This document shows positions 12,183 through 21,535 of a DNA stretch of 64,000 bases, one piece after another (position 1 is the stretch's first letter; the number at the start of each line of letters is the position of its first letter). A program made the position numbers and the translations under genes. Source of the stretch: Closterium sp. Naga37s-1 (lineage: Eukaryota; Streptophyta; Zygnematophyceae; Desmidiales; Closteriaceae). The stretch is from the NCBI GenBank assembly GCA_947471745.1, contig CANJKZ010000952.1:1966001-2030000 (forward strand), in the 5' to 3' direction. The notes beneath the pieces were generated by a model. The model saw only the letters and a list, made by a program, of their open reading frames with translations. It did not search any database and had not been told where the DNA came from.

Positions 12183-12380
12183 GGTGCCGATGTTGTCTCT
12201 GCTGCTGCCGATGTTGTTTCTGCTGCTGCCGATGTTGTCTCTGCTGCTGCCGATGTTGTCTCTGCTACTGCCGATGTTGTCTCTGCTGCTGCCGATGTTG
12301 TTTCTGCTGCTGCCGATGTTGTCTCTGCTGCTGCCGATGTTGTTTCTGCTGCTGCCGATGTTGTCTCTGCTGCTGCCGAT
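12183..12380 (-). repeat. 21-bp tandem repeat coding for (SAAAETT)n in Copia-2 pol
   Basis: Nine copies of a 21-bp unit built on GATGTTGTCTCTGCTGCTGCC give the seven-residue repeat SAAAETT between protease and GAG-pre-integrase. The period is a multiple of three, so copy-number changes keep the frame. Copies differ at one or two bases. Confidence 0.9.
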
Positions 12381-13276
12381 TGAATTGTTGCTAATGCTCT
12401 CGTTCTTTCTGTTTCAGGTATGGTGTGTGAATACCAGAAGCCGCCCGGACTGAAGTCGGGATCAAGATCCGGGGGATGTGTCCAGGAAGTGAAGGTCACA
12501 ATTCCGTCGCTGTCGGCGGTGCCAAGATCTGGAACGAAGTCGAGGACGAAGACGTTGTTCTTCAACACTGCCTTTTCGATATAAAGTCCGCCTTTCCCGT
12601 GATAGAACTTGAACTCCTGGGTGGTGCTGTCTGCTTCGAGATGAATGCCTTTCGCCATCAGCTGGCTGACACTCAGTAAGTTGTAGCCGAGTCCCTCCGC
12701 GATTAAGACCTTCGACATCTGTAGTATCACGTTTGTTTCTCTTGACTGAAGTTGAACAACTCCTTGCCGTCGTGTGCGCAGATTTTGATTGTTGGCGACG
12801 GTGATGACGACTTCGCGCTGGAGTTGATGTTCGCGTTGAACGAAGCGTCCCGAGGAGCACATATGCTGTCCGCAGCAACTGTCCAAGAACCAAGTGTCTT
12901 TCCCAGATGGCTCGCTCTGGGCGATGGCTGCGTATGTCGGGTTCGGCTCCAGTGTCTCGCGGCGAGGAGTGCTTTCGTCAAGTTGTTCTTCTGGTGAGTA
13001 ATGCGGTGGTGATTCAGTGATGCAGGAATCTGACAGTCTTGCCATGCAGCTCACGATGTTTCTTGCTCCTTGCGCAGGTTGCGTTGTTGTCGACGTTCCT
13101 TGAGCTTGAGGAGTGGGATGGGCTTGTGTTGAGACAACTTGGCTGCTTGAAGGCCGAAGTTGTCGTTGCGGTGGTGTTGACTGTCGCAGACTTGGGCAGT
13201 GTGTACGGGGATGTCCAGACGTCTTGCAGAGATGACACAACGGCGGTACGTGCTGCTGCTGTTGTTGCTTGTTTTG

Positions 13277-14419
13277 TCAGTTGGAGTTGTTGAAGCGCCG
13301 TTGGGTGTGGAATGCGAATTCTGGTACTGATGCCTTTTTCTTGTGTCGTTCCTCGTGCAGGTCCATGTCTTGTTGCTCAGCGTGAATTTCGGCGCAGAGT
13401 GCCGCTTCGGAGATCTTCCCGTGAGCTCGGAGTATAGCGCGGGTGGAGCGCCAATGAGGACCAAGACCAGTGATGACAACTGTGACGAAGGCTTCTTCAG
13501 ATATCGATCCTCCGCATCGAAGAAGTTTGTCGCGCAACTCGCGGCAGCGGCTGATATATGCCATTCCCTTTTCGCCGGGTTTCATCTCCACTGTTGTCAG
13601 CTGTGCCATTAACCGACTCTGATTGACGCTGTCTGTTGCTTGATACAGGTTCTTCAAATGGTTGTACGCGAGCTCGGCGGAGTTGCCGTATCCTCGATAA
13701 GAGCGGATATTCTGCTGCTGGTTTGGAGTTAGATTCCTCAGCAGGATCGTGTATGTCATCATTGACTGATACGTGTACTGCTGTTTGTCGTATTGCATTC
13801 CGTGTGTTGGGTATGGCAGGGACCCGTCGAAGAATCCGATTATCTGCGCGCCTTCCATCATCAGCTCAAATTCGAATGACCAGGTATAGAAGTCCTTCCC
13901 GTCGAAAGGTGTTGATGTCTGGAGTTTCAAAACGTGCGCGAACTGTGATTGAACCTGAAGTGCATCCAATGTTTTCTCTTGTCCAGGTTGAGGCTGCTGG
14001 TGCGGCATGAAGCTGATTGAGCCACGTTGAGGCTCGTACGGAGCGAAGGTGGGTTGCTGCTGGTTTCCGCGCGCATAAGATGAACCATCAAGGCTCATGG
14101 GTGTGACGTCGTTGTTGTTGTTGCTGACGTTTGACTGCGCAGGTGCCGTTTGCTGATGCTGCTCGTAGAAGGACATGAAGGAGAAAAAATTCTCCATCAT
14201 ACTTGGGTCGAAACCTGTCGCTTGGTTTACGGGAGTCTCAGTAGACTCAGCTGCTGGTCTTGTTGCTGTACCTTCCTCTGTCTGTAGGCCAGAGGCAGGA
14301 GGTGGAGTAGGAGTAGTGCCAGGAGAGCCGTTAGAGGAGCTTCTCTCCTTCTGCGTTGCCATGCCTTCTGATGTTGTGGGTAACTTGGAAGCAGTTGAGT
14401 TTGCCCTGATAGCTCTCAT
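13277..14419 (-). CDS. gag: Copia-2 Gag (capsid part), open
   Basis: This frame of 380 residues codes for the capsid precursor that packages element RNA into virus-like particles. The N-terminal ~120 residues are Ser/Thr/Pro/Gln-rich. The rest resembles the UBN2/Retrotran_gag type, with FDGKDFYTWSFEFELMME near residue 178 and a helical region around LMAQLTTVEMKPGEKGMAY. The zinc knuckle is not in this frame; it comes 12 codons after the stop, in the same frame. The first Met overlaps the primer-binding site, so Met20 (14362) is an equally plausible start. The stop is TGA followed by CAA. Whether this stop is a mutation or a programmed readthrough point cannot be settled here. Confidence 0.85.
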   Translation of the reverse strand: MRAIRANSTASKLPTTSEGMATQKERSSSNGSPGTTPTPPPASGLQTEEGTATRPAAESTETPVNQATGFDPSMMENFFSFMSFYEQHQQTAPAQSNVSNNNNDVTPMSLDGSSYARGNQQQPTFAPYEPQRGSISFMPHQQPQPGQEKTLDALQVQSQFAHVLKLQTSTPFDGKDFYTWSFEFELMMEGAQIIGFFDGSLPYPTHGMQYDKQQYTYQSMMTYTILLRNLTPNQQQNIRSYRGYGNSAELAYNHLKNLYQATDSVNQSRLMAQLTTVEMKPGEKGMAYISRCRELRDKLLRCGGSISEEAFVTVVITGLGPHWRSTRAILRAHGKISEAALCAEIHAEQQDMDLHEERHKKKASVPEFAFHTQRRFNNSN

Positions 14420-14424
14420 ACCAT
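14413..14424 (-). other. Copia-2 primer-binding site
   Basis: The minus strand reads TGGTATGAGAGC directly after the 5' LTR. It differs by one base from the initiator-Met tRNA complement TGGTATCAGAGC used by many plant copia elements. Copia-6 has a related site (TGGAATGAGAGC). Confidence 0.85.
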
Positions 14425-14879
14425 GTTGGGCTGAGAAGAGGCCCCTAGGATCTTTGCAGGGCTAAACTCTGGGTAGGAATGTTGTAGTTGCGGAAACGTT
14501 TTGATAAGAAGTATTGAACCACCTTGCGCTGGTATGTGAGGGCAAAGTAGATTAATTAAAACAAGGAGATACAAGGTTTTTTAAAAGAGTACAAGGAATA
14601 TGAAGAGATACAGCTGATAAATGTTTTACTGTTGCTGTTGCGGTTCGATACAGTTACGACTCGGGCAACTGCTCTGTATCAAGTCAGTTGTTTGTCCTTG
14701 CTGTCGCACTGTATTGTTAAGTCAAAGGTCGCTGACCTTTGACCTTCGCGTAACCTCCAGCGGTTACTTCAGTCGTCAACCTCCGATGGTTGACTCGCCG
14801 ATGCTTCGTTTGTGCTTCGCTTCGTTTACGACTTGATGATTCGACACAACAGAAGCGCTTAAATCACTTGTTTCCAACA
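14425..14879 (-). repeat. Copia-2 5' LTR (455 bp)
   Basis: Partner of 8682-9137 with six substitutions. It is followed on the right by target duplication TCTAG (14880-14884) and preceded by the primer-binding site. It would carry the promoter of the element; no TATA box was assigned with confidence. Confidence 0.93.
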
Positions 14880-14884
14880 TCTAG

Positions 14885-15239
14885 GACGGACACACCAATG
14901 TTTGACCAATTTTGGACCAATCCAATAGCGGGGTTTTTGTGATGCCTTGTGTTTGATTGTTGATGCTTGTATATGTTAATTAATTCAGATGATTTAAGAA
15001 GCAGTGGCTGAATGTCATATCCAGTAAATAAAGTCATATCCAAAAATACATTGGTTAAAATGTGCTGGCCTAGGGACATATTATGGAAGATCACAGGAAG
15101 TGACTCCAGACCTGCTGCAGTTCGTTGGCCACCAGCAGGCCTTGGACCCACCCCATCCCATCCCATCCTTTTCCACCCCACTCCATCCCATTCCACCCCA
15201 TCACACACCATCACCGCAGTGTGAGGAGGCTATAATCCC
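14885..15239. other. Non-coding flank with CCATCCCA microsatellite
   Basis: No gene is seen. The first 40 bases continue the GACCAATTTTGGACC-type repeat present left of Copia-2. 15149-15215 is a CCATCCCATTCCACCC-like simple repeat. This may be the leader or flank of the Copia-3 relic; no LTR or primer site could be recognised. Confidence 0.5.
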
Positions 15240-18219
15240 AGACCTCCTAGCTGCCCTCGTGCCTTCAAGTCCCCCTCTAACGACCCCGCTCTCATGCCCC
15301 TTCCTCCCTCTAGCGCCCCCTAGCGGCCCCATCGCGCCCCCGTCGTCGCGCCCTAGCCACGCCCTGGCGTCGCGGCCTAGCCGCTGCTCCGTGGCCCGTC
15401 ACGCCCTAGTAGTGCCCCGCCGCCGGGCCCTTGCCTCGCGCCTACCACGTGCCCTGCCTCGCCTTCCCACGCCCTGCCGCACCCTGCCGCGCGTCCTGCC
15501 GCGCATACTGCTGCGCGCACTGCTGCGCCTTGCACACCCTGCCACGCCCTGCTGCGCGCCCTCCCGTACCCTGCCGCGCCCTGCTGTGTGCCCTGTCGCA
15601 CCCTGTCGCATGCCCTGCCACGCCCTGCCGCACGCCTTGCAACGCGCCCTGCCGCCCCCTGCTGCTGCAAGCCCGTGCGCCCTGCCGTGCGCCTGCCGTG
15701 CCCTGTTGCCGTGCCCTGCTGCGTGCCCGCCGTCGTGCCCTACCGCGCACCTGCCGCCACGCCTGCCTCGCACCCGCAGCCGCACCTACCGTCGCCACCG
15801 AGCCTGCCACTGTTGCTGCGTCTGCAGTCGCGATTCAGGGTTTGGGTTTGGCTCTACCTACCTGCCTCGGACTATCTCCTCCTCCGCCTGTGGCTGTCCC
15901 CTCTCATTCACAGCAGGTGTGCACCTTCGCACTCCTGTTCTAGCGTCTGAGTCCATACTGCGGCTCGATGCGGAGGGGCAAGTGATCAACTTTGACTCAT
16001 GGCTTCTCGACGTCCAGCTCCAACTGCAAAGCCAGTGCAAGGATGACGTCTACCTATACGCAAATGTGTTGGGTGAGCTATTTGCCCTCGAGCATCCTTC
16101 TCCCCTTACTGGTGAGTCCACCTTGAGGCTCACCGCGTGGCCCAACTTGCGTACTCGGTTTGGGTGTTGCGTGATGCTTTTGCGCGCCCTGCACTTAGTC
16201 GCCTCCTTCCGCCAGCTGAGCGAGTGCACTTTCTCCAGGTCGTGACAACGAAGGAGTGTCTGAATGCTATTGTTGGTTGCTACTCCAACCCCTCCTCCGT
16301 TACTCTAGGGCGCCTCGTCATGCCTTTCTTCTTCCCCTATCTCCCTGCGTTCTCCACTGTCGCTAACTGCATTACCCACCTGCGCTCGCTTGACGCTAGC
16401 TTCCGTGGTGCTTGCACTGCTGACGACCTTGCTGAGCACACCCCCCCAATGTATCTTACCCTGCACATCCTTGCAACCCGCCTCCGTGACCGTCTTGCGC
16501 CTACACGCAACGCCCTTCTCGCCGTCCACCCCATGCACCTCACTATCGATCTCTTTGAGACCCGCCTCCGCACCATCGCCTCCACCACTGGTGCGTAGCC
16601 TCCCTAATCTTTGAGGGGTGCGCTCCACCCCGGGACCCTACCTTAGCTGCCTCTGCTGCTGTTGATGAGCGAACTACTACAGCGGAGGTCACAGCCATTG
16701 CTGCCCCCTCTGATGGGCGAGGACAGCACAGAGGTGGTCGTGGTCGTCGAGGAGGTGGAGTTGTTGGTATGTTGGGGGGTACTGACACTGGGAGTGCTGG
16801 TTCTGGGGGTGCTACTGTAGGATGTGCTGGTATCAGGGGTGGGACAATAGGACTGTTGGTTCTGGGGGTGCAGCCATAGGAGGTGCTAGTACTGGGGGTG
16901 CGACGGTGATCGGTAGCACCAGCAGCAGCAGCATTAGCAACATTAGCAGCAGCAGCAACAGCAATAACAGTCGCAGCAGCAACAGATCCGCCAGTGGGTC
17001 ACTCAATGGCAGTGGGGACCAGCTGGTCTAAGGAGCAGTGGCCACGGTGGCGGGTGTGACAGCTCGGCGTCGCGTGGCCTTTCTTACGGGCCCTGCCAGT
17101 ACCAGATTTTGTCTGATCCTCTGCGCAGCATCGTCCGTGGGCGCCCCAATTACTCCACTATGCGCTGCTTCCGCCGACTCGACGACCTTTACCGCACCCA
17201 CTTCGGGCCTACGTCGTCCGCCCTAGACTAGCCTCTGCTGTTATGCAATCGGTTTGGCTGTGTTTGATATGGACATGTCTCAGATAGGGTATGCTTTTTA
17301 TGCCATGTATGCTGATGACTCTTGTGTTGCGAAATCCTATTATTCGTGTGTTCCTAGACTTGGTTCTCTGGTGTCTCTGGTGTAGGATCCTCTGATGTGT
17401 CCTGCCTAAATGCGTCGACTGCCAAGGCATCCCTCTCCTTCACGTTGGACTCCGGCACGTCCTAGTGCTTCTATTGCAACCGCACCACCCTCTCGCCGCT
17501 TCGAACTCCCCGTGCCGACCCCTCCTCTAGTCTGGTCATTGCACGCAGTAATACCGCACACCCGTGACCAGCAGTCTTTGGGCCGCTCACAGGTCAACAC
17601 ATCCCCTCTTTCAACAAGAACTTGGTGGGTGTCGGTCATCTTCACGACCTCGGTGTCACCACCATGTTTCCTAGACACGAGCGGTTTGTAACTTATACGG
17701 ACGCTACCACTGGGTCACCTCTTGCCACGTTGCCCCTAGCCCCTGCATAAGGTCTTTTGACGTTGCACATTGTGTCCACCAAGGTTCCTACGTCTGGTCT
17801 GGTAGCTACATTGTGCTCATGTCGGTCGCTCACTCACCCGTCGCTCCAGTGGCACCATCATCTAGGTCAACCCACCCTCTTGCGTGTGTCTCACATGGCT
17901 CAGCACAGTCGTGTCTGGTCTCTGGTCGTCGCTCCCCGCTCTCCCTCCCTCGTCTGCCCTGCCGTGCACCCCTTGCATAAAGGGTCGGCAGCGTGCCGCC
18001 CCTCACTTCTCCTTGTTTCCTCCTAATACTGCATCAGACCTTACATATGAACGTCTGAAGCCCTGCCCTTATCTCTGGGTCGCACCGGAAGTGCTTCTTT
18101 ATTGGATGTCGTGGACGACTACTCACACTACACACTGTATTTATCTTGGAGCGGAAGGCCGATGTGCATGATTTTCTCCTCCCATAGGTAGTAACCGTCC
18201 ATACCTAGCGCGTCTAGCC
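15240..18219 (+). pseudogene. Copia-3 relic, 5' part (leader, gag, protease, GAG-pre-IN, start of integrase)
   Basis: A GC-rich leader of repeated GCCCTGCCGCGC-type sequence (15440-15800) is followed by a gag capsid region at about 15955-16600. Its frames (INFDSWLLDVQLQL, then ALSRLLPPAERVHFLQ, LGRLVMPFFFPYL, PPMYLTLHILATRL) are split by a frameshift near 16140. A Gly-rich linker with an AGC microsatellite follows at 16750-17030. The capsid end is at 17090-17230, a protease trace (TLDSGTS) near 17440, and GAG-pre-integrase at 17770-18010 (LQWHHHLGQPTLL, KGSAACRPS). A trace of DVVDDYSHYT lies near 18105. Many stops and frame changes. The reading stops at the target duplication TAGCC (18215-18219), where Gypsy-1 inserted, and continues at 52667. 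It belongs to the family of Copia-1 and Copia-4. Confidence 0.8.
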
Positions 18220-18565
18220 TGTGAGGATCGAGACTCTAGCTCAGAAAGTAAATTATGATCACCTAGGTACAACACGAGGCTATATATAGGCACGAAACAA
18301 GGCATGTAACCCGGGTGTTACTAGAAAGTTCCGAGCATCTAGAAGTGACGGGAACGGGACCTTCCCGAATTCGGTGATAGTCACGTGCACGCAAAGTCAC
18401 TCGATATAGCTCTAAAAACTATAGTAATTCGGTGCACGCAATCCTAGACGGTGCTATAACTATAATAACTATAGTAAAAGCAATGGACTAGGAAATAAGC
18501 ACAAAATGCAAAATAGACAATACGAGTAAGTAAGAACGGGTAAGAACGAACGTCGTACTCTCACA
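18220..18565 (-). repeat. Gypsy-1 3' LTR (346 bp)
   Basis: Left boundary TGTGAGGATC after duplication TAGCC; right boundary GTACTCTCACA before the polypurine tract (GAGGAGGCGACG on the minus strand). Compared with the 5' LTR it lacks a ~13-bp piece near 18370 and a ~6-bp piece near 18510. Confidence 0.9.
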
Positions 18566-18579
18566 CGTCGCCTCCTCAA

Positions 18580-19470
18580 AGCTGGGTGGCGTGAAAAACA
18601 CCATGCTTGACAAGATAGTCATTGAGAGCACAGCGTGCGTTGCCCATATCAGCTTCTGTAACCCAACTGTTCTCCGATGGGTCATATCCATTCCAGCGTA
18701 TAAGGAACTCGAGCGTGTTGTCGCGCCTGCGGCGATGAGTAAGGACATGTTCCACCTTGTACTCTGGTTCATCTTGTACAAGAACAGGTGGCGGTGGCGG
18801 TAGCTGACGTCCCTGGTACTGTTGGTTGGGGTCCTTATAGGGCTTCAGTAGCTGAACATGGAAAGCATTGTGAAGCTTCCACGTAGTCGGTAAGCGCAAG
18901 CGGAATGTTACTGGTGTCACCATGGCCTCAACGTGAAAAGGACCCCAGAAGCGAGGTCGGAGCTTGGACGGCAGATGAGACAAGTCCAAGTTGCGTGTAT
19001 CCCATAGATGTTGCATGGTGGTGACGAAGTCGTGAGCGGCTTGGACGTGTGCCGGTGTGGTCGGTTGTTGTGGTGTGATTGGTTCGCGTCCGTAGCACAT
19101 GAAGAAAGGTGATTTCCCTGTGGCCGCATGAGATTCGTTGTCGATAACTAGAGATCTCAGTGGCTGATATCGTCTTTGCATGTGGTACGCAGTAACTATT
19201 CAATCACCTGATTGATTCGCTCTGTCTGTCCGTCTGTCTGGGGGTGGTATGCTAAAGACATCGCAAGCGTTGTTCCCAATAAACCTATGAGTTCCCTCCA
19301 GAACTTACTAGTGAACCTAGGGTCTCTGTCTGAGATGAGTCTAGCGGGGATGCCGTGGATGGTGACAATGCGGTCGAAGAAGAGGCGAGCAGTTGCTTCA
19401 GCAGTAGCTGTGGCGTTGGTCGAGATGATGTGTCCCATTTTAGAGAACTTGTCGATCACGACGAGTATAT
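18580..19470 (-). pseudogene. Gypsy-1 integrase C-terminal part and chromodomain
   Basis: Integrase core at 19196-19459 shows FSKMGHIISTNATATAEATA, the second catalytic Asp in LISDRDPRFTSKFW, and YHPQTDGQTERINQVIE with the catalytic Glu. A frame break around 19190 leads to 18576-19181, which holds the integrase C-terminal GPY/F-like region (KLRPRFWGPFHVE) and, near 18590-18740, a chromodomain (EYKVEHVLTHRRRR, LEFLIRWNGYD). In chromoviruses the chromodomain directs integration to particular chromatin. The polypurine tract follows at once. Compared with Gypsy-2, about 130 bases between the two parts are missing near 19130-19195. Confidence 0.85.
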
Positions 19471-20005
19471 GATCTAGACTAACAACTTGCCATGGCTGAT
19501 CCGGTACGGGTAGAGGCTGAAGTAACCCTACTTTTTTCTACTTTCTACTCTTCATCCGCTGGCACGAGTCGCATGACGTGACGAACTGCTGCACGTTTGC
19601 TGCCATCCGGGGCCAGTAGTAATACTTAGCTATTCCCGCTAACATCTTGTTACTCCCGAAATGTCCCACGCATGCCACATCGTGGAACTCCTCCAATAGG
19701 ATCAGTTAGAGCGGGGCATAATTCGGTACCCAAATCTTTCCTGAACCTTTCCCTACAACTGAGCCCTTCTCACACAGTTGCAATTTCGGCTTCTCCGCTG
19801 CAGTGATTTCTACGTCCACGGAATACCCTAAACCCTATAGAACCTTAAGCAGAAGGTTCATCCCGTCGAGCTGGATGCCGGCTACGTGTCTGGGGCAGCT
19901 CAGTGCGTCGGCCTTGTTGTGTAACCCTGGCTGGTAGATGATGTCGTAGTGGAAGTGAGTTTCAAGGAAGTCCATCCACCACACCTGTCGTCGTGAGAGC
20001 GTAGG
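19471..20005 (-). pseudogene. Gypsy-1 RNase H to integrase zinc-finger segment, decayed
   Basis: Matches Gypsy-2 31106-31690 on the opposite strand: KPGLHNKADALSCP-like sequence near 19890, the HHCC finger region near 19570-19700, and the stretch before the integrase core. Several stops and shifts prevent one frame. No separate gene is present. Confidence 0.7.
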
Positions 20006-21175
20006 CTATGACTTGAGGTATTTGAGACTGCAGTGGTCAGTGTATACTGTGGTCTTGGCTCCTTCCAGATAACACCTCCACGCCTTGAAGGCTGTGACTA
20101 TCAATAAGGCTTCCTTGTCATGGATTGGGTAATTCAGTTCAGCCCCGTGTAGCTTCTTTCTGAGGTAAGCAATGGGTTGCAATCCGCGTCCTTGATCTGG
20201 CATCAATACTGCTCCGACTGCCTGGTGACTAGCGTCTGCTTCCACCACGTAATCTTTCTCTGGATCCGGTAGGATGAGTACTGGCGCTGTAGTCAGTGCT
20301 GTCAATAGCTGTTCCATGGCTTGCTGTTGAGGAGTATCCCATTTATAGGGCGTGCCCTTTTTCAGTAAGTTCGTCAGTGGCGCTGCTATCTTAGGGTACT
20401 GTGGCACGAACCTTTTGTAGTAGTTGGCGAACCCGACGAACTGCTGCAACTCCTCGACGTTCTCAGGAACTTTCCACTCTTCACAACTTCGATTTTCCCT
20501 GGGTCCACGTGTACGCCCTCGGAACTCACCATGTGCCAGAGAAACTGCACCTTTTTCAGGGCGAAGTCGCTTTTCGACAGCTTCACGTAGAATTGGTTCT
20601 TCCGCAGGATCTCGAAGACTTTCCGTAGATGCTCCACGTGCTCCTTCATGTTTTCGTGCTCCCTCTAGGTACAACACTATCCGTGCACTCGTCCAGCAGG
20701 GGCCGTAGGATATGATTCATCTCTGCCTGAAATGTCGTTGGTGCGTTGCAGAGTCCGAACGGCATCACTGAATATCTGTAGGAGCCGTAACTGGTACGGA
20801 ATGCCGTCTTGTGGATCGAATTATCTGCCAGTAACCCGACTGTAGGTCTTGTTTTGAAAACACTGTTGCACCACGCAGTTGGTCCAGAAGATCATCTATG
20901 CGCGGTATGGGGTATTTGATTTTCACTGTCTGTTTGTTCAGTGCCCGGTAGTCGATGCACATCCGTAAACTATCGTCTAGCTTTGGAGTGAAGAGAACCA
21001 GTGCGCCGTAGGGTGATGTGGATGGTTGGATCAGTTTCTGGTCCAGCAGGTACTCTATATGCTTCTTCATGTCTGCAAGTTCTGCTGGGCTGAGGCGGTA
21101 TGGTGCACGGAAGGTCGGTTTTGAACCTGGCTCCTCCACGATCTCGTGCTGATGGGTTCGCACTGGAGGCACTCC
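20006..21175 (-). pseudogene. Gypsy-1 reverse transcriptase and RNase H, RT active site lost
   Basis: RT starts at the Copia-4 insertion point: [19 protein letters not shown], then [16 protein letters not shown] and [13 protein letters not shown], within 20765-21172. Frame changes follow around 20677-20765. Where the active site YLDDILIFS is expected (about 20655-20675) only YLEGARK-like sequence is found, so the catalytic Asp pair is gone by a small deletion or replacement. Thumb and connection (WKVPENVEELQQFVGFANYY) and RNase H (YVVEADASHQAVGAVLM, YTDHCSLKYLKS) follow to 20006. Not functional. Confidence 0.88.
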
Positions 21176-21306
21176 TGTCAGAAGAATGAAACAGGAATGG
21201 ATGAACTAGCAGCAATGTGGGTACAAGTAGGAAACCCTAATTGGGTTGTACCCCATATGGGCTACCCCACTACAGCCTACACAAGCTATAGCATATAAGT
21301 TTGACA
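21176..21306 (-). repeat. Copia-4 3' LTR (131 bp)
   Basis: Flanked by ACTCC (21171-21175) and by the polypurine tract at 21307-21316, minus strand TATGGGGGTG. The LTR is short for a copia element of this size. Confidence 0.93.
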
Positions 21307-21535
21307 CACCCCCATAGGCAAAGTGGGGGAGAACAAGAGGTCACAAGACCAGTCAAGAAAAGCAAAGCAAGCTCAGGGTGGATCACGACGTCACCACGCA
21401 TTCTGAGCACAAGCAAATGGCCACAAGGCCAGTTCACATGCAGAGTTATATAAAGGAGAACAAGCAATACAGTGATCACAACCTAGCAAGTGATAGCATG
21501 CAGGTATATGTATAGAGATCACAATACAAGCAAAG

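Larger units (their letters stand above)
9122..13276 (-). pseudogene. pol: Copia-2 pol (zinc knuckle, protease, integrase, RT, RNase H), five lesions
   Basis: Read from 13276 downward. A CCHC knuckle (CHLCKTSGHPRTHC) lies near 13195-13237, protease near 12890 (WFLDSCCGQHM, where DSG is usual), GAG-pre-integrase near 12000 (LWHKRMGHPS), integrase from about 11850 (DAATRYVWH, SDGAGEYTS), RT from about 10620 (GKWVFRVK, then YVDDLLYIGS), and RNase H (AEAEYIAL, TKHIALRYFFVKDE). Lesions: TAG at 11570-11572 inside integrase; a frameshift near 10600 before the RT core; a second near 10440; TGA at 10214-10216; and the TGA separating it from gag at 13277-13279. Frames reopen in register after each stop. 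The last segment ends inside the LTR. Functional only if rescued in trans or by readthrough. Confidence 0.9.
8682..14879 (-). mobile_element. Copia-2, full-length Ty1/copia element with TSD TCTAG
   Basis: The LTRs at 8682-9137 and 14425-14879 both start TGTTGGGCTGAG and end TTTCCAACA, with six substitutions seen (about 1.3%). The 5-bp duplication TCTAG lies at 8677-8681 and 14880-14884. Primer-binding site, gag, zinc knuckle, protease, integrase, RT, RNase H and polypurine tract follow in Ty1/copia order on the minus strand. Flanking sequence on both sides carries the same GACCAATTTTGG-type repeat, so the insertion target is recognisable. The element is structurally complete, but pol has three in-frame stops and two frameshifts. 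Confidence 0.95.

Noticed and set aside
15100..15950. Possible Pro/Cys/Arg-rich host protein
   Set aside because: Several frames on both strands are open because of the GCCCTGCC-type composition; only the part after about 15955 matches copia gag.
18215..18219. Chance match of TAGCC flanking two unrelated LTRs
   Set aside because: The copia integrase coding sequence also continues across the two flanks, which chance would not give.
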